A stretch of 64,000 nt of DNA from VFMC01 sp963791635 (lineage in GTDB: Bacteria > Actinomycetota > Acidimicrobiia > Acidimicrobiales > Ilumatobacteraceae). A program made the position numbers and the translations under genes. The stretch is taken from contig CAWBTC010000014.1 in the NCBI GenBank assembly GCA_963791635.1, positions 62,001-126,000 of the forward strand. Reading direction: 5' to 3'. Under the pieces are notes generated by a model that made no database searches, was not told the origin of the DNA, and saw only the letters and a program-made list of their open reading frames with translations. Shown here one piece after another: positions 26,317-35,062 of the stretch; position 1 is the first letter of the stretch; each line of letters starts with the position of its first letter.

Positions 26317-27237
26317 TCAGCTTCGAGGCTGGGGCCAGCCGCCGGGGACGCCGTCCATGCCCGAGTTCGTGCGGGCGTGGGCGAGCAGCTCCTCCACCAC
26401 TGGACCGAGCTGCGTGGGGTCCTCGAGCGGAGCGTGCTTGGGTCCGCGCACCCAACCCTCGGCGATCGCGAGGGTTTGGCCGCTTGCCTCGAACACTCGA
26501 CCGGTGACCCCCGCCGACTCGGTGGACGCGAGCCATGTGACGATCGGAGCGATCCAACGCGGCGAACGCATCTCGCGCTCCTCGTCGGTCTCCGGTGCAG
26601 GGCCGAGGCCTTCCGTCATGCGGGTGAGTGCCACCGGGGCGACGCAGTTCACCGTGACGCCGTACCGGCTGAGTTCGAGCGCGGCGATGTTGCTGAACGA
26701 CGCGATGCCGGCCTTGGCTGCCCCATAGTTGGTCTGGCCAGGGTTGCCGTAGATGCCGCTGACCGAGGTGGTGTTGATGATCCGACCATCGGTTGGCTTG
26801 CCTGCCTTGCTCTGCTCACGCCAGTAGGCAGCGGCCCAACGGGACGGGGCGAACGTGCCCTTGAGGTGGACGGCGATGACCGCGTCCCACTCCTCCTCGG
26901 TCATGTTCACGAGCACGCGATCGCGCAGGATGCCGGCGTTGTTGACCAGCACGTGCAGATCACCGAAGGCCTCGATCGCTGTGTTGATGAGGCGCTGCGC
27001 ACCCTCCCAGGACGAGACGCTGTCGCCGTTGGCGACGGCCTCGCCGCCCATGCCCTTGATCTCTTGCGCCACCTGTTCGGCTGGACTGAGGTCGCCGCCC
27101 GACCCGTCGACGTTGCCGCCGAGATCGTTCACGACCACCTTGGCGCCGTGGGCGGCCAGGCTCAACGCATGCTCGCGGCCGATGCCACGACCGGCGCCGG
27201 TGACGATCGCGACGCGACCTTCGCACAAACGACTCAT
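26317..27237 (-). CDS. short-chain dehydrogenase, 17-beta-HSD type 4-like
   Basis: A 306-residue SDR with the cofactor motif TGAGRGIG, VNDLGG after strand 2 (NAD-preferring, as in MFE2-type (3R)-hydroxyacyl-CoA dehydrogenases), NNAG, and the catalytic Ser...Tyr-x3-Lys in NTTSVSGIYG...NYGAAKAG. An extended loop (GNVDGSGGDLSPAEQVAQEI) is typical of the HSD17B4 dehydrogenase domain. It probably oxidises 3-hydroxyacyl-CoA, complementing the MaoC hydratase at 23582. Confidence 0.88.
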   Translation of the reverse strand: MSRLCEGRVAIVTGAGRGIGREHALSLAAHGAKVVVNDLGGNVDGSGGDLSPAEQVAQEIKGMGGEAVANGDSVSSWEGAQRLINTAIEAFGDLHVLVNNAGILRDRVLVNMTEEEWDAVIAVHLKGTFAPSRWAAAYWREQSKAGKPTDGRIINTTSVSGIYGNPGQTNYGAAKAGIASFSNIAALELSRYGVTVNCVAPVALTRMTEGLGPAPETDEEREMRSPRWIAPIVTWLASTESAGVTGRVFEASGQTLAIAEGWVRGPKHAPLEDPTQLGPVVEELLAHARTNSGMDGVPGGWPQPRS

Positions 27238-27497
27238 GTCAGCTCACTCCTCATGTTCCCTCGGATCGCCGAGCCCGGACACGGTCGGCGGCCGCCGATC
27301 GACGGCGTCGGCATCCTAAAGGTGCCGCCGTGCAGCGCCCCACTCGACCTCGTCGCCTTCGGCATGTACGTCGCTTGCATCTGCTCACCGGAGTTCATCG
27401 CCGCGCAGGCGTGCAGTCCGTTCGGACGCGGCGATGCGCACGGGGAGCTCCCACCTCCAACCGATCGCCCATCCAACGACCCCGTAAGGTGCGAACG

Positions 27498-28358
27498 ATG
27501 TGCGACTGGCCTCGACCCGCACCAGCCCGCTCCGATGGCGGCTCGGCGCGGATGCCTCGCCGCACGTTCCTGGCGGCCACAGCAGCCACAGCCGCAACGG
27601 GTGCGGCGATGATCGGCGGTACTGCCCGCGTGTCCCGCGCCCGAGGAGCGCATGCCGATGCTCTCCTGCCGGCACCGGTACCGGTGGCGGCCGGACTCGA
27701 GATCCTGCCGCGCGCCGCGTGGGGCGCAGACCTCGCAGCCGGGCCGACGCGGCCCGAGACGCCGCTGTTCCTGCTCGTGCACCACACAGCGTCGCCGAGC
27801 AACTATCGCGATGCTCGCGAGGTGTTGCGGGGCGGATACCTGTTCCAGACCGGTCCGGCAAAGGGCTGGTCCGACGTCTGCTACCAGTTCTTCATCGGGC
27901 GCGACGGCGACGTCTGGGAAGGCCGCGCCGGTTCACTCGAGGGCCCCGTGGTCGCCGACGCCACCGGTGGCAACCAGGGCTGGGCACAACTCGTGTGCCT
28001 GATCGGTGATTTCTCCAAGACGGCGCCCACCGCGGCCACGATCGACTCGCTCGTGCTGTTGCTCGAGTGGATCGCTCGCCGAGACGGCATCGACGTCGAC
28101 GACGGTGCGACCGCGACCTTCACCTCGCGTGGCTCGCAACGCTGGAAGGCCGGCACGACGGTCACCACCTCGACCATCGCGGCACATCGCGACATGTCGT
28201 ACACCGTGTGCCCTGGAGATCCCGTGGTGGCGATGCTGCCCGAGATCCGCCGGCGTGTTGCCGAGGTCCACCGCCGGTACACGACACCTGTCACAGCGCC
28301 GCCGCATCCTGACGGTCTGGCGCCGGCTCGACGCCTCGGCCGCACGAGCAACCCGTAG
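27498..28358 (+). CDS. secreted PGRP-type N-acetylmuramoyl-L-alanine amidase (Tat signal)
   Basis: A 286-residue exported Amidase_2/PGRP protein. A twin-arginine segment (MPRRTFLAATAATAATGAA) precedes the catalytic domain: ILPRAAWGAD, Zn-ligand histidine in FLLVHHTAS, YQFFIGRDGDVWEGRAG, and the second zinc site IAAHRDM...CPGD. It should cleave peptidoglycan stem peptides outside the cytoplasm. ATG 27498 has AAGGTG upstream; ATG 27552 (MPRRTF) gives a more compact signal peptide and is an alternative. Confidence 0.85.
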   Translation: MCDWPRPAPARSDGGSARMPRRTFLAATAATAATGAAMIGGTARVSRARGAHADALLPAPVPVAAGLEILPRAAWGADLAAGPTRPETPLFLLVHHTASPSNYRDAREVLRGGYLFQTGPAKGWSDVCYQFFIGRDGDVWEGRAGSLEGPVVADATGGNQGWAQLVCLIGDFSKTAPTAATIDSLVLLLEWIARRDGIDVDDGATATFTSRGSQRWKAGTTVTTSTIAAHRDMSYTVCPGDPVVAMLPEIRRRVAEVHRRYTTPVTAPPHPDGLAPARRLGRTSNP

Positions 28359-28370
28359 CCTCGATCTCCG

Positions 28371-29684
28371 ATGTCGAACGTGACCACGCCGACCGGAGCG
28401 CTGCGCGAGGCGTCCCCCTGTGCACACGTCGGCCCCGATCTGGTGGCCGACGTCGTGATCGTCGGCGCAGGTCCGGCAGGTGCGACGGCAGCGACACTCC
28501 TCGCCCGAGCCGGTCGACGGGTGTTGCTCGCCGACAAGGCGACGTTCCCTCGAGACAAGTGCTGCGGCGATGGTCTCACCACGCTCGCGCTGCGTGAGCT
28601 CGATGCCCTCGGGCTCGATCCGGCGACCGTGCCGAACTGGCAGACGGTAGACGCCGCGTGGCTGCGGTCGCCGTCGGGTCGCGAGGTGTGCGTGCCGCTG
28701 CCGTCTGGTCCTGACGGCATGTTCGCCGCGACCACGCCCCGGCGCGAACTCGATGCAGCGCTGGTGGCCTTGGCGCAGCGAGACGGCGCCGAGTTGCACG
28801 AGGGCTGGGCGATCACCGCCATCGATCAACAGGGTGACCACGTCGACACCACGTTTCGCGTCACGGCATCCGATGCCGGGGACGGCGTCACGCTCACGGT
28901 GCGCAGCAGGTTCGCGATCGCGGCCGATGGCATGTGGTCGCCAACGCGCAAACTGCTCGGACTCGCCGAGTCCGGCTACCTCGGTGAGTGGCATGCGTTC
29001 CGCCAATACGCTCGCAACGTCACAGGACCTGCCCGCGAGCGCCTGTACGTGTGGTTCGAACCCGACCTGCTGCCCGGGTACATGTGGAGCTTCCCGTTAC
29101 CCGATGGTCGCGTGAACATCGGCTTCGGCATCCAACGCGACGGCGAACGTCGCGTGCGGGACATGAAGGATCTGTGGGCAGATCTCCTGCATCGACCGCA
29201 CGTCGTTGCCGCGCTCGGCCCCGACGTCGATTTCGAGGACCGGCACACCGCCTGGCCGATTCCGGCGGGGATCGATCACGCAACGCTCACGGCGGATCGC
29301 ACGCTGTTCGTCGGCGATGCCGCTCGGGCAACCGACACGATGACCGGCGAGGGCATCGGCCAGGCCGTGCTGACCGGACGTCTCGCAGCCGAGGCACTGC
29401 TCACCGCCGGTGCGCTCGAGCCACACGTGGCACGAGCGCACTACGAACACGCGGTGCGACACCACCTCGTCGCCGATCACAAGATGTCGGCGACGCTCAC
29501 GAAGTGGCTGGCCCACGAACGTGGTGCGCGCGGTGCGATCCGGCTGGTGGGCACCAACGACTGGACTCGCCGCAACTTCGCCCGATGGATGTTCGAAGAC
29601 GAGCCCCGCGCCGTGCTGCTCACCCCGTCCCGTTGGCACCGCGGGCTGCTCCGTCAGCCAGGGGCGTACCGCAGGTCAGCGTGA
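28371..29684 (+). CDS. geranylgeranyl reductase-family FAD-dependent oxidoreductase
   Basis: A 437-residue flavoprotein with an N-terminal GAGPAGATAA dinucleotide fold, the GG-reductase motif FPRDKCCGDGL, and the second FAD motif LFVGDAARATDTMTGEGIG. The family saturates isoprenoid chains, for example mycobacterial menaquinone beta-reductase MenJ. Starts 12 nt after the amidase stop and ends just before the left repeat cluster. Exact substrate unknown; menaquinone is a reasonable guess for an actinobacterium. Confidence 0.85.
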   Translation: MSNVTTPTGALREASPCAHVGPDLVADVVIVGAGPAGATAATLLARAGRRVLLADKATFPRDKCCGDGLTTLALRELDALGLDPATVPNWQTVDAAWLRSPSGREVCVPLPSGPDGMFAATTPRRELDAALVALAQRDGAELHEGWAITAIDQQGDHVDTTFRVTASDAGDGVTLTVRSRFAIAADGMWSPTRKLLGLAESGYLGEWHAFRQYARNVTGPARERLYVWFEPDLLPGYMWSFPLPDGRVNIGFGIQRDGERRVRDMKDLWADLLHRPHVVAALGPDVDFEDRHTAWPIPAGIDHATLTADRTLFVGDAARATDTMTGEGIGQAVLTGRLAAEALLTAGALEPHVARAHYEHAVRHHLVADHKMSATLTKWLAHERGARGAIRLVGTNDWTRRNFARWMFEDEPRAVLLTPSRWHRGLLRQPGAYRRSA

Positions 29685-29694
29685 GGTGCCGCGC

Positions 29695-29843
29695 CCACCC
29701 GAGTCCCACGCACCCCACCCGAGTCCCACGCACCCCACCCGAGTCCCACGCACGGTCCCACCCGAGTCCCACGCGCCCACCCGAGTCCCACGAGGTCGAC
29801 CGGAGTGCCAGCCGCCACCCCGGGGTGGCGGCTCGCACTCGGG
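29695..29843. repeat. left repeat cluster: five direct CCACCCGAGTCCCACG units and a palindrome
   Basis: Five copies of CCACCCGAGTCCCACG start at 29695, 29715, 29735, 29758 and 29777 (spacing 19-23 bp). They are followed by a large palindrome centred at 29821/29822: AGCCGCCACCCC joined directly to its complement, flanked by GAGTGC/GCACTC. The palindrome arms are variants of the same motif (ACCGGAGTGCCAG). The cluster fills the gap after the GG-reductase gene. Confidence 0.9.
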
Positions 29844-29859
29844 TCACCGAGACATCGAC

Positions 29860-30789
29860 TCACGCTGCTGCGACGCACCGGCAGCGGTACAACTCGGCCA
29901 GCTCATCGCAGATGCCCTCGGCATCGAGCAGGTCGACGGGCGCCACCCGCTCCACCTGCCAGCCGGCTGCATGACTCTTTCGATCGCGTCGCCGGTCGCT
30001 GCTCCCGCCGGCTGAGCCGAAATGGTCCGGGAAGCCGTCGATCTCCACGGCCCACTTCACCGCCGGCACGGCGAGGTCGAACCGAGCACGCTGCCCACCG
30101 GGGAGCACCACCCGATGTTGGGAGACCACCGGAACACCCCTCGCACGGAGACCACGGGCGATCAACACCTCTCCGTGCGACTCTCCGGGCCCACCTTCGA
30201 GACGCTGCTCGATCATCGCGACGAACTGAGCGGAGCCAGGCCGAGCGGGGTGCACCAACTCCTGCGCGACCCGTCGCAACAGCGCTGGCGTGCACGATGG
30301 GTCGGTCAGCAACTGTTCCACCACCGACACATGGTCGAGCGGTGGAAGATCGACGGAGAGGTCGAAGGCCAGCCGCGGGTGATTGGCGACGACGATCCCA
30401 TCCGCCCGGCGACGCAGGTGCCATTCCGGGAGCTTGGTGGTCTGGCGGAGTCGGACTCCGAGAATCGGGCCGATGTTGCTTCCGTGTGGAGCGCCCAGAT
30501 GCAGTTCGGTCGGCTTCCCCATCCTTCGGAGCCCCAGGAGCACGCCAGCCGTCGGGCCGGTGATGTAGCTCCGCGGATGGGCGAGACAGAGCTCGACACA
30601 TCGCTGCTCGAGGGTCCGCTGCGACCCGGCGAGGTGATACACGGTCTCCGACGTGGGGACGAGGAGCCCGTCATCGACGAGGCGGATCAACCGATTCCTG
30701 CTCACTCCGGCAAGCCGGAGCATGCGGCGCGAGGCCGCTCCGTGATGGCGAGCGAACACGTCGAGCGCCGCGATGGTGAGATCGTTCAT
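29860..30789 (-). CDS. AbiEi-like winged-helix plus DUF559/Vsr-like nuclease-domain protein
   Basis: A 309-residue protein common in actinobacteria. The N-terminal region (FARHHGAASRRMLRLAGVS, then NRLIRLVDDGLLVPTSETVYHLAG) is the AbiEi-type winged helix. The C-terminal part (QRARFDLAVP..VKWAVEIDG, then DRRRDRKSHAAGWQVERV) has the D...ExD...R pattern of PD-(D/E)xK/DUF559 nuclease folds. ATG 30789 has AGGGGG six bases upstream; ATG 30795 is possible. No partner toxin gene is adjacent. It is flanked on both sides by inverted repeat clusters, suggesting an autonomous element. Confidence 0.75.
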   Translation of the reverse strand: MNDLTIAALDVFARHHGAASRRMLRLAGVSRNRLIRLVDDGLLVPTSETVYHLAGSQRTLEQRCVELCLAHPRSYITGPTAGVLLGLRRMGKPTELHLGAPHGSNIGPILGVRLRQTTKLPEWHLRRRADGIVVANHPRLAFDLSVDLPPLDHVSVVEQLLTDPSCTPALLRRVAQELVHPARPGSAQFVAMIEQRLEGGPGESHGEVLIARGLRARGVPVVSQHRVVLPGGQRARFDLAVPAVKWAVEIDGFPDHFGSAGGSSDRRRDRKSHAAGWQVERVAPVDLLDAEGICDELAELYRCRCVAAA

Positions 30790-30877
30790 GGACATCCCCC
30801 TGGTCGGGTGTGCGGGTCTGCAGGGGATGCGGTGGGGAACCTATCGCCGAGTCGTCGAGCTTCGACCCCTGGACACC

Positions 30878-30980
30878 CGAGTGCCACGTGCCACCCCGGG
30901 GTGGCGGCTGACACTCGGATCGACCACGTGGGACTCGGGTTGACGTGTGCGACTCGGGTTGACGTGTGGGACTCGGATGG
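30878..30980. repeat. right repeat cluster: palindrome and three inverted CGTGGGACTCGGGT units
   Basis: A palindrome centred at 30897/30898 (GCCACCCC joined to its complement, arms CCGAGTG and CACTCGG) is followed by three units of GTG(G/C)GACTCGG(G/A)T at 30928, 30947 and 30966 (19-bp spacing). The units are the reverse complement of the left-cluster units, so the two clusters form a large inverted flank around the AbiEi-like gene. Confidence 0.9.
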
Positions 30981-31003
30981 TGGGGCGTGGCTACCGTGGC
31001 GGG

Positions 31004-31978
31004 ATGCGCACGCGACTGACGGAGATGTTGGGGATCGAGCACCCGGTGATGCTCGCTGGGATGGGTGGAGTGAGCTACCACGAGCTGGTGGCGGCGGTCA
31101 GCGAGGCCGGCGGCATCGGCACGTTCGGTGCATCGACGATGAGCGCTGACGAGCTGCCCGAGGAGATGGCCAAGGCGCGCGCCCTCACCAGCAAGCCGAT
31201 CGGTGTCGACCTCCTCACCGCCCTCCCCGGTCAGGTGGAGCGAGGTATCCAGAGCGTGATCGACGGAGGAGCGAGCATCTTCGTCGCCGGCCTCGGCGTG
31301 CCCCGTGAGGTGATCGACCTGCTGCACTCGAACAACGTCCTCGTCGGCAGCATGTGCGGCAAGGTGCGCCACGCGGTGAACGCAGTCGCCAGCGGCGTGG
31401 ACTTCGTCGTCGCGCAGGGCACCGAAGGCGGCGGCCACACCGGCACCGTGGCCACGATGGCGCTCGTGCCACAGGTGGTGGACGCGGTCGGCGACAGGGT
31501 GCCTGTCGTAGCCGCGGGCGGCCTGTTCGACGGCCGAGGCCTGGCCGCCTCGCTCGCACTCGGCGCGGACGGCGTGTGGATCGGTACGCGGTTCATCGCC
31601 ACCCCCGAAGCTCGCGCGGTGCAGGGCTACAAAGACCAGCTGATCGCCCTGGCCGAGGACGGCACCGTGATCAGTCGAGCCTTCACCGGCAAGACCTGCC
31701 GCGTCGTGCGCAACGAGTGGACGGCCCACTTCGACGAGCACCCCGAGGAGCTGCAGCCCTTCCCTCAGCAGGCGATCGCATCGGGCAAGGCGGGCGTGAA
31801 CCACCTCGGGTACCCGAGCGACACCGTGGTGGACGTGACCAAGGAGTTCATGCCCGCCGGTCAGGGTGTCGGTGCCATCCAGGGTCTGATCCCCGCCGGC
31901 GACCTCGTGCGCCAGATGGTGGCCGAGGCCGAAGCGGTGATCGACCGTGTCGTCTCGATGCGGACTGCTCACCGATGA
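31004..31978 (+). CDS. nitronate monooxygenase family protein (FMN TIM barrel)
   Basis: A 324-residue protein of the 2-nitropropane dioxygenase/FabK-like family: GIEHPVMLAGMGGVS, GTEGGGHTG (FMN phosphate/catalytic-site region), VVAAGGLFDGRG and the LGADGVWIGTRF phosphate-binding loop. Members oxidise nitronates with FMN and oxygen; some relatives are enoyl reductases. ATG 31004 lies 24 bp past the repeat cluster. Its stop overlaps the next start (ATGA), so it is translationally coupled to the M20 peptidase. Confidence 0.85.
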   Translation: MRTRLTEMLGIEHPVMLAGMGGVSYHELVAAVSEAGGIGTFGASTMSADELPEEMAKARALTSKPIGVDLLTALPGQVERGIQSVIDGGASIFVAGLGVPREVIDLLHSNNVLVGSMCGKVRHAVNAVASGVDFVVAQGTEGGGHTGTVATMALVPQVVDAVGDRVPVVAAGGLFDGRGLAASLALGADGVWIGTRFIATPEARAVQGYKDQLIALAEDGTVISRAFTGKTCRVVRNEWTAHFDEHPEELQPFPQQAIASGKAGVNHLGYPSDTVVDVTKEFMPAGQGVGAIQGLIPAGDLVRQMVAEAEAVIDRVVSMRTAHR

Positions 31979-33420
31979 CCGACCGGACGGATGTCACGGC
32001 CCATGGTGACCGCACCCTGCTCGCAGCACACGTCGACCGAGTGTGGGACGACGAGATCGTCCCCGTGCTGTTCGACTACATCGCGATCCCGAACGTGTCG
32101 AAGGCGTTCGACCCACTGTGGGACGAGCACGGCCACATGCGTCGAGCGATCGAGCTGATCAGCTCGTGGTGTGCGGAGCGCTCGGTCGCCGGCCTCACCG
32201 TCGAGATCCACGAACTGCCCGGCCTCACACCATTGATCGTGATGGAGGTGCCCGCATTCGGCGACGGCAGCAACGACGACACCGTGTTGCTCTACGGTCA
32301 CCTCGACAAACAGCCGGAGATGACCGGCTGGCGCGCCGATCTCGGTCCGTGGACACCGGTGTTGGAAGGCGACCGCCTCTACGGACGCGGCGGCGCCGAT
32401 GACGGATACTCCGCCTTCGCGTCCGTCCTCGCGATCGAAGCCGCACAGGCAGCCGGCCTCAGCCACCACCGCTGCATCGTGCTGATCGAGGCGAGCGAGG
32501 AGAGCGGCAGCCCCGATCTCCTGGCACACCTCACCGCGCTGGCCGATCGCGTCGGCACACCGAGCCTCGTGCTCTGCCTCGACTCCGGCTGCCTCGACTA
32601 CGAGCGACTGTGGGTCACCACCTCGCTGCGCGGCCTGGCGGCAGGCGAGCTCCGGGTCGACATCCTCACCGAAGGCGTGCACTCGGGCGGGGCGAGCGGC
32701 GTCGTGCCGTCGTCGTTCCGGATCGTGCGCGAGCTGCTCGACCGGATCGAGGACAGCGAGACCGGTCGACTGTTGCTCGCCGAACTGCACGTCGAGATCC
32801 CAGCCGACCGTCGTATCGAGGCACAGGCGACCGCCGATGCATTCCCAACTGCAGGCAACTCCCATCCGTTCGTCGATGGGGCACGCCCCATGGTCGACGA
32901 TCCGGCGGCACAACTGCTCGCCCTCACCTGGCAACCGGCGCTCAGCGTCACGGGCGTCTCAGGCATTCCTGCGGTCGAGGTCGCCGGCAACGTCCTGCGA
33001 CCGCACACCTCGTTCCAGCTCAGCATCCGCCTGCCACCCACGTGCGACCACGCAGTCGCGCTCGCAGCGCTCGTGCAGGCCCTGACCACCGACCCGCCGT
33101 ACGGCGCACACGTTCGGTTCGCTCACGCCCACTCCGGGCCCGGCTGGAATGCACCGAGCTTTGCGCCCTGGCTGCAGACCGCGCTCGACGAAGCGTCGGC
33201 GGCCGCGTTCGGACAGCCGTCGCGGGCGTTCGGAGAAGGCGGCAGCATCCCGTTCATGGGCATGCTCGGCGACATGTTCCCCGAGGCCCAGTTCGTGATC
33301 ACCGGTGTGCTCGGCCCCGATGCGAACGCCCACGGCCCGAACGAGTACCTGCACGTGCCGACAGCGCGCAAGGTCACCCAGGTGCTCGCCCAGGTCCTCG
33401 ATGCCCACGCCTCGCGTTGA
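31975..33420 (+). CDS. M20 family metallopeptidase
   Basis: A 481-residue di-zinc peptidase of the M20 family. Metal and catalytic motifs are visible: YGHLDKQP (His and Asp), GRGGADDGY (metal Asp), EASEESGS (catalytic Glu and metal Glu), an acid in LCLDSG, and a C-terminal His region (NAHGPNEYLHV). The dimerisation lid lies between about residues 225 and 370. Cytoplasmic; likely a dipeptidase or acetyl-amino-acid hydrolase. Coupled by a 4-nt overlap to the upstream gene. Confidence 0.88.
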   Translation: MTDRTDVTAHGDRTLLAAHVDRVWDDEIVPVLFDYIAIPNVSKAFDPLWDEHGHMRRAIELISSWCAERSVAGLTVEIHELPGLTPLIVMEVPAFGDGSNDDTVLLYGHLDKQPEMTGWRADLGPWTPVLEGDRLYGRGGADDGYSAFASVLAIEAAQAAGLSHHRCIVLIEASEESGSPDLLAHLTALADRVGTPSLVLCLDSGCLDYERLWVTTSLRGLAAGELRVDILTEGVHSGGASGVVPSSFRIVRELLDRIEDSETGRLLLAELHVEIPADRRIEAQATADAFPTAGNSHPFVDGARPMVDDPAAQLLALTWQPALSVTGVSGIPAVEVAGNVLRPHTSFQLSIRLPPTCDHAVALAALVQALTTDPPYGAHVRFAHAHSGPGWNAPSFAPWLQTALDEASAAAFGQPSRAFGEGGSIPFMGMLGDMFPEAQFVITGVLGPDANAHGPNEYLHVPTARKVTQVLAQVLDAHASR

Positions 33421-33438
33421 CCACCGAAGGAGCACCGG

Positions 33439-33828
33439 ATGACTCACCCCACCGTCCGTCCGTCGAACCCGAACATCACCGAACGGGTTCGTCAGGCGTG
33501 CATGGCGCTGCCCGAGGTGACCGAACGGCTGAGCCATGGCGAGTGCACGTGGTTCGTGCGCGCCAAGCAGGTGTTCGTGCAGATGAGCGATCACCACCAC
33601 GATGACCGGCTCGGATTCTGGTGTGCCGCACCGGCTGGAGTGCAGGCAGAACTGCTCGAGCAGGACCCCGATCGCTTCTTCCGCCCGCCGTATGTGGGAT
33701 CGAAGGGCTGGCTCGGGGTGTACCTCGACGTGGCGGATCTCGATTGGGACGAGATCACCGCAATCGTCACCGAGGCCTACCGGGTCATCGCCCCGGCGAA
33801 GCTCGTCGCCCAGCTCGACGGGCGATGA
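33439..33828 (+). CDS. MmcQ/YjbR family protein
   Basis: A 129-residue protein matching the MmcQ/YjbR fold: 'RVRQACMALPEVTERLSHG', a central TWFVRAKQVFVQM strand pair, and the FFRPPYVGSKGWLGVYLD segment. The family is widespread, DNA-binding-like and functionally uncharacterised. GAAGGAG precedes the ATG. It closes the three-gene plus-strand unit starting at 31004. Confidence 0.82.
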   Translation: MTHPTVRPSNPNITERVRQACMALPEVTERLSHGECTWFVRAKQVFVQMSDHHHDDRLGFWCAAPAGVQAELLEQDPDRFFRPPYVGSKGWLGVYLDVADLDWDEITAIVTEAYRVIAPAKLVAQLDGR

Positions 33829-33861
33829 GCTCGTCACCGACCGACCGAGGGGCGCTTGATA

Positions 33862-35058
33862 TCAGCCTGTCCAGCGGACCGGCATCGAGTGGACGCCGGC
33901 GATGAAGTTGCTCGCCATCGGCTCGGGATCGCCTGCCGGCTGCAGGTCGGGCAGGCGGGTGAGGACCTCGCGGAGCATCGCCTGGATCTCGATCCGGGCG
34001 ACATGCATGCCGAGGCACAGGTGTGGGCCTCCACCGCCGAAGGCCATGTGCGGGTTCGGGTTGCGGCCCACGTCGAATGACTCCGGTCGCTCGAACACGT
34101 CCTCGTCGCGATTGGCCGAGCCATAGAACACCATCACCTTGTCGCCCGCGCGCAGGTTCTGACCGCGCATCACGGTGTCCTGCATCACCGTGCGGCGGAA
34201 GTGCACGACAGGCGTCGTCCACCGCAGCATCTCCTCGACCGCCGGCGGGACGAGTGAAAGATCTGCCGCCAGCCGAGCGCGCTGGCCCGGATGGTCGAAC
34301 AGCGCCTGCAGCCCGGCGGCGAGCAGGTTGCGGGTGGTGTCGCCGCCGGCGTTCACGAGCAGCAGGAAGAACCATTGGAGCTCACCGTCGGTGAGGTGGT
34401 CGCCGTCGACCTCGGCCTGCACGAGTGCGGATGCGATGTCGTCGCCTGGGTTCGCCCGCTTCTGGTCGGCAACCGATTGGGCGTAGGTGAGCATCTCCAG
34501 GATCGCCAAGCCCTTCTTCTCCGGCGGCGCAACGGTGTCGTCGGTCGTGTGCATGATCTCGGTGAGCTCGTAGAGGCGTTCGCCGTCGGCACGCGGAATG
34601 CCCAGCAGTTCGGCGATCAGCGCTGACGGAAGACGACCGGCGATGTCGGTCACGAAATCGCACCCGCCGAGATCGACGACGTCGTCGATGATCTCCTTCG
34701 CCAGTTCGGCGATGCGACCGGCGAGCAGTTGCGAGTTCTTCGGCGTGAACCCACGGCTGACGAGCAGCTTGAACCGATCGTGTTGCGGCGGGTCCATGTT
34801 CAGCATCATCTGCCGTCCGGCAGCAAGGCCGATCTCGTCGGGCTCGGCGAGCATCGTGCCGCGCGCGTACGAACTGAACGTCCCAGGTTGGCGGCTGACC
34901 GTGCGGATGTCGTCGTACTTCGTGATCGCCCAGAAGCCGGGCCCGTCGGCTTCGGTGTGCCAGAAGACGGGAGCGTTCCTCCGCAGCCACGCGTACTGCT
35001 CCCACGGATGGGTCAGCTCGAAGTTGGAGGTGGCGATGAGGTCGATGTCCACCGCCAT
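33862..35058 (-). CDS. cytochrome P450
   Basis: A 398-residue bacterial P450. It has the I-helix oxygen-binding motif AGGDTTRN, the ExxR motif EEMLR, and the heme loop FGGGGPHLCLG with the thiolate Cys at about residue 348. The N-terminus 'DLIATSNFELTHPWEQYAWL' resembles actinobacterial CYP124/125/142-like steroid or fatty-acid hydroxylases. ATG 35058 is directly preceded by GTGAGGAG. It follows the serine hydrolase stop by 4 nt; no ferredoxin gene is adjacent. Confidence 0.92.
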   Translation of the reverse strand: MAVDIDLIATSNFELTHPWEQYAWLRRNAPVFWHTEADGPGFWAITKYDDIRTVSRQPGTFSSYARGTMLAEPDEIGLAAGRQMMLNMDPPQHDRFKLLVSRGFTPKNSQLLAGRIAELAKEIIDDVVDLGGCDFVTDIAGRLPSALIAELLGIPRADGERLYELTEIMHTTDDTVAPPEKKGLAILEMLTYAQSVADQKRANPGDDIASALVQAEVDGDHLTDGELQWFFLLLVNAGGDTTRNLLAAGLQALFDHPGQRARLAADLSLVPPAVEEMLRWTTPVVHFRRTVMQDTVMRGQNLRAGDKVMVFYGSANRDEDVFERPESFDVGRNPNPHMAFGGGGPHLCLGMHVARIEIQAMLREVLTRLPDLQPAGDPEPMASNFIAGVHSMPVRWTG

Positions 35059-35062
35059 CTCC

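Noticed and set aside
29695..29792. CRISPR-like array
   Set aside because: Units are only 16 bp with 3-7 bp between them, far too short for spacers, and no cas genes are present.
29620..29878. Short minus-strand frames with repeated WDSGG/GTRVG peptides
   Set aside because: They are translations of the tandem CCACCCGAGTCCCACG repeats, without start signals or homology.
32610..33605. 331-codon plus-strand frame within the M20 peptidase
   Set aside because: Out-of-frame shadow of the peptidase and of the following YjbR gene, Arg-rich and without motifs.
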